Below, piece by piece: positions 56,386 to 64,000 of a stretch of 64,000 nucleotides of DNA (positions are counted from its first letter, which is position 1; each line of letters begins with the position of its first letter). The position numbers were made by a program, and so were the translations under genes. The notes beneath the pieces were generated by a model that had not been told where the DNA came from, did not search any database, and saw only the letters and a program-made list of their open reading frames with translations. Source of the DNA: Pyrrhosoma nymphula (Eukaryota; Arthropoda; Insecta; Odonata; Coenagrionidae); NCBI GenBank assembly GCA_963573305.1, contig OY754334.1, forward strand, positions 32,419,614 to 32,483,613, given 5' to 3'.

Positions 56386-57247
56386 GTACGTGAACATTTT
56401 TTACTTCCATGGACAAGTAACCTTTTCGCTTTGCTTGTTTTTTATTACTTTATGTGATAAGGTTTCAGAAATATCCTCTTATTAAAATACAGACAGTTCC
56501 TGACTTAGGTAATTTTGACTTACATAGGTATGATAACAGGCGAGCTGTTTATGGACAGCTCTCAAAAGTGCTATTGAAATGTGCCAAGCGCGAATTTGAA
56601 TTAATTACCACAAAAAATGCTAGCTTAAGAGGTGTTCTTGCTACAATGATGACAGTTAGAAACGAACATGGCATGATTAATGCGCAGGGATTTAATTATG
56701 CAAACTCACAATGTCTGAGTTTGACGCACATACAATTTAATGTTTTGTTATATTGTTTCAGCAATGCTCTTTTGTCATTCTTGATCATATTTTTACCCTT
56801 ATGATTAGTTACAGCAGGTCGCATTTTACTTATGTATACCAAAGAGTTTCAAATTGCTCACTCCGTGAGGTCGTTGGTCTCCATGAAAATTATCTACGTT
56901 CAGTGCTTCACTTTCATTATCTCCCTCTCTCCTGGTTTTGTTTTTCTGATACTTATAGCTGATGGTTAGTCTCTGTTGGTATTGTAATATTTTGTAAACA
57001 TGAATCTCCCTATCAGTTGGATGCATGTCTCCAAATGCGTCTGTCATCAGGGAATTTGTTACAATGCAAGAGATAACTTGTATTCTTTTTCTGCCTGCTC
57101 ATGAGGAATTTTTCTATCATCTCCAATTTTGTATTCATTTGAACATCAATGTAAAAGTTAGACTTGCTCAGTGATGTTTTCGTCCCATTTATAAACTTGC
57201 TCGCACCACTCCGCGGTCAGTTTTACTTCCCACCCTTATTCGTAACA

Positions 57248-58265
57248 ATGACTTGTAATAAGAGGATAAAGCTTACTGAGGATGAAATTGGAAAGTCTCT
57301 CTTTGAAAGTGACTTCGAAAGTGATTGTGTGCAGTGAACTAAGTGATTTCAAAAATTCTGATTGCGTGGGTAGTGATCAATCCTCCAGTGTATTTTCCAG
57401 TGATAGTGAGGAGGATTTTTGTCCGTCGCTCCAAAGAAATTACCAGGGTGGAGGTGTGGAAACCACATGGAATTGGTGTGCAAACAATAGTGATGTGAAA
57501 GAGATTAGATTTTCTGCTATGCTTGGCATAAACAAAAGAGTTCTATGAAAAATAGGAAACAATCCTAGAGAAATTGACTTTTTGTTCCAGTTTCTTGAAG
57601 AAGATTTTTGGGAACAAATCTCAACTGAAACAAATAGGTACGCAGATGTGTATTTGAGTTCTGACAAAAACAGAGAAAGTTGGTTCCAGACAAATGTTGG
57701 GGAAATTCAAGCGTATTTTTCATTGTGTGTGCTAATGGTGCTAATGAAGAGAAATAAGCTACAAAAATACTGGAGCTCATGTCAGGTGACAGAAACGCCA
57801 TTTTTCGGTAAAGTTACGCCTTATGGGCATTTATTGTTGCTTTCAAAATTCTTGCATTTTGTTGATAACGCATAAGTCAATGAAAGCGATAGGCTAGGAA
57901 AGATATCTCCTGTGATTAGCTATGTGAATAACAAGTTTTCAGGTATATACATTCCAGAGAGGAATCTTGCGGTTCATGAAAGCCTTATGAAATTTCGTGG
58001 CAGGCTCTGTTATGTGCAGTATAATCCTAGCAAACGCGCTCACTTTGGAATAAAGTTTTATAAATTATTTGTAAGCTCCTCAGGTAATTGCCTACAATTT
58101 TCTATTTATACTGGAAAGAAACCTATAGGAGCAAAGGATATTCTTTCAAGTGAGGCTATAGTACAACATACCTCTACATCCATACTTTGGCAAGGGTTAT
58201 ACTGTAGCATTAGATAACTGGTATACGTCACCTTCTCTCTTTCTTTTGCTGAAAAAAGAAACAAC
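57248..58265 (+). pseudogene. piggyBac transposase, N-terminal and catalytic part
   Basis: The frame starts MTCNKRIKLTEDEIGKSLFE and has an acidic N-terminus. After a shift it reads EIDFLFQFLEEDFWEQISTE, GEIQAYFSLCVLMVLMK and YGHLLLLSKFLHFVDNA. A stop at 57873-57875 precedes ISYVNNKFSGIYIPERNLAV and HESLMKFRGRLCYVQYNPSK, then FSIYTGKKPIGAKD. After another shift comes VALDNWYTSPSLFLLLKKE. The first catalytic Asp (xxDES) appears as His (VHES); the second (DNWYTS) is kept. Stops, frameshifts and this substitution make it inactive. Confidence 0.85.
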
Positions 58266-59310
58266 ACGCATTACGCCTACTGTCCATTAAAAAAGTCGAG
58301 TCCCTCGAGTTTAGGAAGCTGTATCTTCAAGTAGAGTTAACGGATTTTTACGAAATAAAAACCATGTGATAGAATGATCATTCCTACGTTTATCGATGTG
58401 TGTTAAAAAATTTTCCCTTACTTATCTGCCCTTAAACGATATTTTATTTGAAAACATTTTCGGTGCTCAAAATCCGATTTCCCAACTTTATGTTATCACT
58501 GTTCTCTTAACATCAGACGTAAAAACAGGAAATTCTGATTAGGTTAGCTAAACATGTTATTAACTTAATAAAGGAAATAAATTGTTTATAAGTTGAGTTT
58601 TACACGAGCTGGTGTAAAAGTTGTAAACCTCCTCATATTTCGAAACTAATGATGCGATTGAAATTTTAGGTATACTGTTGTGACGCGCGATAACGCCAGC
58701 ATTGCAAATATGTACATGACAAATAGAAAAAATTAATGGTATTCTCAACAACGAATTTTATTTATACCTACTTTCACGCGCCAAACAGCGGTTCTTTATC
58801 GGTAGAGGACGACTTCTCCGGAGGAGGAGAAGAGGGAAAGGGACAAGCGACGTTGCCATTTGCTACGCATAGCACTACTCTGCCGGCGAGGGCGAAGTTG
58901 AAAGCATAACAGATGTGTGTCTGTTCAGAATTTGGACTACAATTTAATGATAGGATGAATTCTCATGACTCCCTTTCATCAAAATTAGGAAGGTAGGAAA
59001 ATGATAAAGTATAATTATTTCCCATCAGCATTTTTCATGTGGGTTTTGGACCACCATAGGCTGCGTTAAAAATGGTTTTAGTGGTTAATACCACCAGTTG
59101 ATTATAAATCTATTTACAAGATGTACACACATTTACACAACACACATTATTTACAAAATGTTTTTATTCGTTTTCAAACACTTTGGCCAATCCCGAAATA
59201 TCCTCTCACATTCTTTCAATCTTAAGTCTGAATCGGAGTCAGAGTCTAAATTAACTATGACCCTCTGGTCATCACTTAATTCATCAAGGAGATGATCTTT
59301 TTTCCAAAAT
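58266..59310. other. Left part of the insertion in the piggyBac gene, unassigned
   Basis: Non-coding sequence between the first piggyBac half and the minus-strand DDE transposase. It is probably part of the inserted element(s). No terminal repeat was resolved. Confidence 0.35.
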
Positions 59311-59316
59311 CATCAT

Positions 59317-60800
59317 CTATCTTTTTGACGTGTTGTATACATGTATACATTTCCTCCATAAGTTTGACGTCACAGATTGTAGAGCCTCCAGGCACAATTG
59401 ATGGGTTACGTTGTGACTGTTCCCTTTTTCAGCGGCAGTCGCAAGGTTCACCTTAGCTATTGTATTTTTTACGTAAGCCCAAATTAGTTCGATGGCATTC
59501 AGCTCGCAGTGAGCCACTGGTGTCCAAATTAAACATACGTCACTCCTGAGTTCTTTCACAATCTTTTCCAGCTTCCTCTCTGTTGGAACAAAGTATTGCC
59601 TACCGTGATTAATGAAAGTCGCTTTTGTTAAACACTCAAAAGTAGGTGCATCCTCCGGAAAAAAGGATTTTTTCCTTAAGCCCTGGTTACACGATACATT
59701 AACACGTACGAGTTCATGTACATTCGCGTGAATGGTTTCATGTACATTTGCGTGAACGGATTCATGTACATTTGCGTGAACGAATGGATGAATCAGTGGT
59801 TACATGGTACATGAAACCACTTGCATTCGCACAATTTTCGGGGTACACATTTGCGATTGTTGTTGTTTTTCTCTTTACTAAGCGCATCATTCAAACCATT
59901 CGTTCACTAAGTCAACTTACCTATAGACTACCTACTATAAAGCATATTATAATTACATATACTTAATATTTCAAATTCAGATTCCGATTTTCAGCAGTAA
60001 CTATCGCAAATTCCGCATTTGTTTTCCCGAGTGGTAGTTCCTCAGATGAAAGATACTCGAATGGACTTGCTTAGTCACTTTTTATACGCTTCGGGAATTA
60101 TATTGCAGTTATGGTGAGGTATATTTGGTACCTCGAAAATCAAATAATTGTAGTAGAACGAATACATTGGATCAAAATCTTATTTAAATGTTAGCTGTAT
60201 AATACGTGAGGTATTTCCTGTTGAGAAAAAGTTCGATAAAAAACCCTTTTTATACAGGATCGATAAGAACGCTTGTGTATATATATGTATTGAATGAAAT
60301 TCATGAATAAACTCAAACTATCATGGGTAGTAACATAATGGATCGTAAAAACATAGATTAAGTTATTCTCGGCACGTTTGGGAAAGGAAGTGGGCAGTAG
60401 TATTGGAAACAAGAGTTGGATAGATCTTCCTCAAATAAAAGTCATGGACCGTCCGTCTAATGACTCCGAGCGTGAAATCATCAACAAAAATTTTCTTTTC
60501 AAAATTGTCTTTTCCTTGGAGAGGGATTGCCATCACCAGAGTTTTCTTTGTCGCTAACCTTGGATTTAGCAGCCGTTCTTTGCACTGATTTTTTGCTAAT
60601 CCCGAGACTGGAACACAGTTTCATAAATAGAATAATGCTTTTCCGATCTTTTTTCCGCCTCCATTTGGAAAAAGCGAATGGCACTGAGTATCATTTGCTC
60701 TTCCCCTTCTGAGAAGCGATTTCTGCGGTACATGTTGCACTTTTGAAGCTCACAGACCTTATGACTAGCAAAAATAGTAAAGGGTTGTAGACAAGGGGCC
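59317..60800 (-). pseudogene. IS630/Tc1-like DDE transposase, decayed
   Basis: The minus strand begins near 60800 with a helix-turn-helix region (YRRNRFSEGEEQMILSAIRF, then SLGISKKSVQRTAAKSKV). At 59559-59317 it has the C-terminal catalytic part: WTPVAHCELNAIELIWAYVK then NTIAKVNLATA. The ELNAIELIW phrase carries the last acidic residue in the style PxLNPIExxW. The middle is broken or missing, and a repeat-rich stretch (59690-59850) lies inside. It is nested in the piggyBac gene. Confidence 0.65.
59725..59800. repeat. Tandem repeat TTCATGTACATTYGCGTGAA, three units of about 24 bp
   Basis: Three near-identical units, each TTCATGTACATTCGCGTGAA or its T variant. Flanking CCTGGTTACACGATACATT resembles the terminal sequence of a MITE family also seen at 52260 and 55600. 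Confidence 0.8.
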
Positions 60801-61384
60801 ATTCAAGTATTACGTAAGACGTTTTCGGGGCAAGGGAGGTTCAGATATCCTTACATTGTCTTACGTAGGGGAGCTCGGGGTCTAGAGCCAACTTACGTAA
60901 GATTTTGTCCGTCGTGAGACAACATTGTAGCTCGCTCCAGGAGACTGATCTTATCTGACTTATCAAAATGTTTTGTAGACGGACTGCCATGAAAAGTGAC
61001 TTGTAAGTCCTTGGACTAAAGTCGACACGCCATAGAACAAGATAATGTTGTTTGAATTTTTTATAGTCCATCATTGCTTTGTATCACAGGAGTAATTCAA
61101 GCGCGGTTTCGAATAAGAGATTTTTTTTAAATTTGCCGAATATCCTGTAATAGTTCACAACTCCATCATCTGTGGTGTTGTTTCAATCTTAATGCATGCC
61201 TATTTCAATGAAATTCATTACTCTGGAGTCTCTGTCCATTTGTGTGGTTGCAATATACATTATCGGTCCCTCTCCATTGGTAGCATGTCTGTAGTGTAGT
61301 TCATGCTTGTGAGGCTTCGCCTCGTGACATGCATTAGTGATTTATGCAAATGCATAATTAGCCGTAGTTGCACTAACTTTAGGG

Positions 61385-62064
61385 CACAGTTAGAGTGAAT
61401 CGTAAGAATACGCCTTCAAAATTCAAGGATTTGCGACTGAAGAAAGGGGACGAGAAGCTGCTATACAACCGAGGAATTGGTGCTATGAAATGAAGAGATA
61501 GGAAGGATGTCCATCAGCTATCCACTTAACACAGTTCACTGCAAATGAAAGCCACTGTAAAAGAAATCAGGAAAAACAAAAGAGCCAATATTAAAGCCAT
61601 GGATTACGACACACGAATGAATCCAGTTGATAGACAGGACTAACAGTTAGCATCATTTCCGATTATGCGTCGCTATGCCAAAGGATATAGAAAGGTGTTT
61701 TTTAAAGAAATAGACATAATTTTATACAATTCCTATGCATTGTACAAAAAATAACTGGAAAGAAGGTACAGTTTTATGACTTCAGAAATTTTAGCCGATA
61801 AAATTCTCGAGAGGGTGAAATTGCTGGAGTACAAAAGGCGAGGTGTGTTGGCGAGGCCCTTCATGAATCCAATTCCAGGCAGTGAATTGGGCACACTTCC
61901 CTGTGCACATACCACCCAACCCAGTAATGAAAAACCAATCATGTGTATGTGAGGTCTGCAAAATAAGAGGAAAGAATAGCGAAAGCAGGTGGGAGTGCGA
62001 AGCATGTTGTGCCGCCCTTCATTTACCTGACTACTTCAAACTCTACCACACCAAAAGAACTTGA
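61385..62064 (+). pseudogene. piggyBac transposase, C-terminal part with cysteine-rich tail
   Basis: The frame resumes with GTVRVNRKNTPSKFKDLRLK then KGDEKLLYN. The MNPVDRQDQQL-like region follows with the third Asp, then YRKVFFKEIDIILYNSYALY. The tail has CMCEVCKIRGKNSESRWECE then ACCAALHLPDYFKLYHTKRT and a stop at 62064. The cysteine pattern is the piggyBac C-terminal zinc domain. In-frame stops occur (for example after YALYKK), so it is a relic. Confidence 0.8.
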
Positions 62065-62569
62065 GGTAATAACAAAAATTTATGTACAAATTACTGTAAT
62101 ATAATATATTTACATATTTTTCGTAAAATATAGGCTGTGAATTATATATTGCTAGAAAATGAATGATAATGAAAAAAATGGGAAAATGCTAAAGTTGAAA
62201 TTCCCTTTCAGAATGCTGCCAGAGATAGGTGAAGATATCTCACAAACGATTCTACAAATTACATTGAAATTTTTGAATATAGATAAATGTACTATATGAA
62301 ATAAAATTATGAAGTAATGAATAATATAACAAATATTTTGTCCACAATACAATAACTTTTCAAATGTTACAAACTTTTGAATTTTTTGCTATTATTGTTT
62401 AATTAAAATAATGAACGGTCCTAACATAATAAAATATAGATAGTTTGAAATATATTTATGTGCTCTTGTACTTATTTTAAATAAAATGCATTGCAAAACC
62501 AATGATTTATAAAATATTTTTTGTAGATCAGACTAAAAAAAATTGTAATTCTGGGGGGTGAATATCGAG

Positions 62570-62734
62570 TGTTGTCTTATGTATTTTCTTATGATTTTTA
62601 TTTTCTTAAGAATTCATAGTCACATTTGCGATACAAGAAATCAATTCAACACCAAACAAGATCTGTATTATTACGTCACAATAATCATTCATATTTCTCT
62701 TGTTTTTGCATAAGAGAAATTGCTCAGTCTAACA
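62570..62734 (-). repeat. 3' LTR of a third copia relic
   Basis: 165 bp starts TGTTGTCTTAT and ends AGTCTAACA on the plus strand, so it begins TGTTA and ends CAACA in element orientation. A purine tract (GAGGAGG) abuts its element side at 62735-62745. Its position next to the RNase H end of a minus-strand copia fits a 3' LTR. The partner LTR is outside the window. Confidence 0.7.
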
Positions 62735-63926
62735 CTCCTCCTCAATTTCTCATTCATCTATCCCCTTATCTTTTACTTTTATTCATTTAACACAATATAC
62801 AACTTTACATTACAGTTCATTATCCTTCAGTCAGATCTAGCTCTGCCCGTGTTTTACAAATGATGCATATGGCAACTATGGTGAAAATATCAGCTACATG
62901 ACAATCAGTAGGTAGATAATGAACATTAACAATTTCTTATTAACTAAATCTCTTACAAAATTATATTTTACATCTATGTATATGCTTCAGTCTCTTTTGA
63001 TCTCATTTTGACAAAGAATTAATACAAGCTTGATTATCTTCATATATAACAATAGGATGTTTCACCTCAATTTTCAATTCAAGTAGTAAATTATACAACC
63101 AAAGCAGTTCTGCAGTAGTTGAAGATAGGGCATTTAACTCTGCTTCAGTAGATGAAAGTGCAACTATGCGCTGTTTTCTTGAAGCCCAAACAACTGCATC
63201 TCCAAAAACTTTGAAAACATAGCCTGAAACAGACTTTCTATCATTATGATTAGCATAGTCTGCATCTGCATACCCAACAACATTGCTATCATTAAGACTC
63301 TTAAATAACAACCCAAAATTTTTAGTTCCTTTTAAATAACACGGAACTCTTTTTAAACCAGTCCAGAGTGCTTTAGTGGGTTTGGTCTGATATTGACCAT
63401 AAAAACTAACCGATGCCGAAATATCTGGTCTTGTTGCTACACATGCATACATAAGTTCTCCTATCAACTCTCTACATATATCTATTATGTTGAATTGGTT
63501 CTGATTGAACATCACAAAATTTACCAGTTGCCAAAGGAGTATCTCTTGGATTTGCTGTAACCAGATTAAATCTCTCAAGTACCTAATTTTTCAATATATT
63601 TAGTTTGACTCAGACACATATTTCCCTCTCTTCTTTCAATCTATATACCCAAGAAATAGTTTAATTCACCAAGATCTCTCATTTGAAATTCTTCTCTTAA
63701 TTTTGTTACGGTACTCTCAATTTACTCCTTTTCATTGTGTACTTGCAACAGTTATATCATCTACATACAACAGAACATAGTCAATAGTAGAGCTTAGACA
63801 TATTACATACAAAAATTTGTCACATAGCTTATAATTAAGTTTGGTTATAAACTCATAAAATCTAAAGTTCCACTCCATAGGAGCCTGTTTCAGTCCATAC
63901 AATGTTTTCTTTGACTTAAAAAACAT
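62735..63926 (-). pseudogene. copia pol fragment (RT end and RNase H), third family
   Basis: The minus strand 63926-63732 has FFKSKKTLYGLKQAPMEWNF and the catalytic LLYVDDITV. 63578-63003 has ELMYACVATRPDISASVSFY, GYADADYANHNDRKSVSGYV, STEAELNALSSTTAELLWLY and YEDNQACINSL. Decayed sequence follows to the 3' LTR. A piggyBac-like terminus (TTAACCCTTTTACTGCCAGC) at 63936 interrupts the 5' side, so the RT start is lost or displaced beyond the window. Several frameshifts and stops are present. Confidence 0.85.
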
Positions 63927-63935
63927 GCCTTCTTT

Positions 63936-64000
63936 AACCCTTTTACTGCCAGCCCATTTCGGGTAGAATGAGCGAAGAATGCCAAGGCTCTCTTCAGGTT
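63936..64000. mobile_element. Possible start of a piggyBac-type element at the window edge
   Basis: TTAACCCTTTTACTGCCAGC interrupts the copia frame. It resembles the termini of the MITE at 38548-38822 (TTAACCCTTTAACTGC). Only 65 bp are visible. Confidence 0.4.

Larger units (their letters stand above)
57248..62064 (+). mobile_element. piggyBac-like transposon, split by an inserted element
   Basis: A piggyBac transposase is readable in two halves: 57248-58265 (N-terminus to DNWYTS) and 61385-62064 (C-terminal part and cysteine-rich tail). About 3.1 kb of other sequence, including an IS630/Tc1-like transposase on the minus strand, lies between. The terminal repeats were not delimited. It lies downstream of the last TDRD3 exon seen and so probably within a TDRD3 intron. 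Confidence 0.8.

Noticed and set aside
56454..56804. 116-codon frame just after TDRD3 exon 6
   Set aside because: It does not continue TDRD3 sequence, lacks a consistent acceptor in phase, and looks like repeat-derived sequence.
57248..62064. piggyBac frame as a host domesticated gene
   Set aside because: Stops, frameshifts, a changed catalytic residue and a 3.1-kb insertion argue for a dead transposon.
1..64000. CRISPR arrays, prokaryotic operons, ribosome binding sites
   Set aside because: None was seen; spliced genes and eukaryotic transposons make them inapplicable.

Overview
The window is nuclear DNA of an animal, most likely an arthropod and probably an insect. The evidence is spliced genes with GT/AG introns, an AT-rich background, and a dense mix of transposon families: Ty1/copia, Penelope-like, RTE-like and R2-like LINEs, hAT, PIF/Harbinger, piggyBac, P element and IS630/Tc1-like DDE. 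I cannot name the species from sequence alone.

Host genes are few. Positions 1-1875 (+) hold the last two exons of the CBP/p300 acetyltransferase gene (nejire in flies), followed by a long 3'UTR. At 36189-37137 (+) lies a diverged partial duplicate of the same gene. It keeps two introns and an intact TAZ2 zinc-binding domain in a 143-residue open frame, so it could encode a stand-alone TAZ2 protein. Its 3' flank is recognisably the nejire last intron and 3'UTR with most of the last coding exon deleted. A third copy of only the 3'UTR end is at 47335-47760. From 50511 (+), six exons encode the N-terminal OB-fold part of TDRD3; the rest of that gene is beyond the window. A short open exon starts about 320 bp away on the other strand (50193-50073), so the two probably share a bidirectional promoter.

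The rest is nested transposon debris. At 3722-5690 is an RTE-like LINE. At 5950-13040 are Penelope-like remnants, one of them split by a young copia element (6858-11547) with two 185-bp LTRs, a GAATT target duplication, a polypurine tract and a primer site matching initiator tRNA-Met. At 15324-22374 are two related hAT elements with Harbinger and LINE debris between them; the second is itself interrupted by a LINE and a tRNA-like SINE. At 23200-26063 is a piggyBac-like remnant. At 27380-29880 two Penelope-like copies lie tail to tail around a (TA)n tract. At 29995-32045 is a copia relic whose reverse transcriptase block is inverted in place. At 32500-34730 is a P-element relic with a THAP domain, interrupted by a LINE. 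At 40280-44820 is an R2-like LINE with a restriction-like endonuclease remnant, interrupted by a SINE and a hAT MITE. At 57248-62064, downstream of the last TDRD3 exon seen, is a piggyBac gene split by an IS630/Tc1-like transposon. At 62570-63926 is a further copia relic.

The most interesting item is the TAZ2 minigene together with the segmental triplication of the nejire 3' end. Next are the dense array of small hairpins at 35290-35610 and the in-place inversions inside two retroelements.
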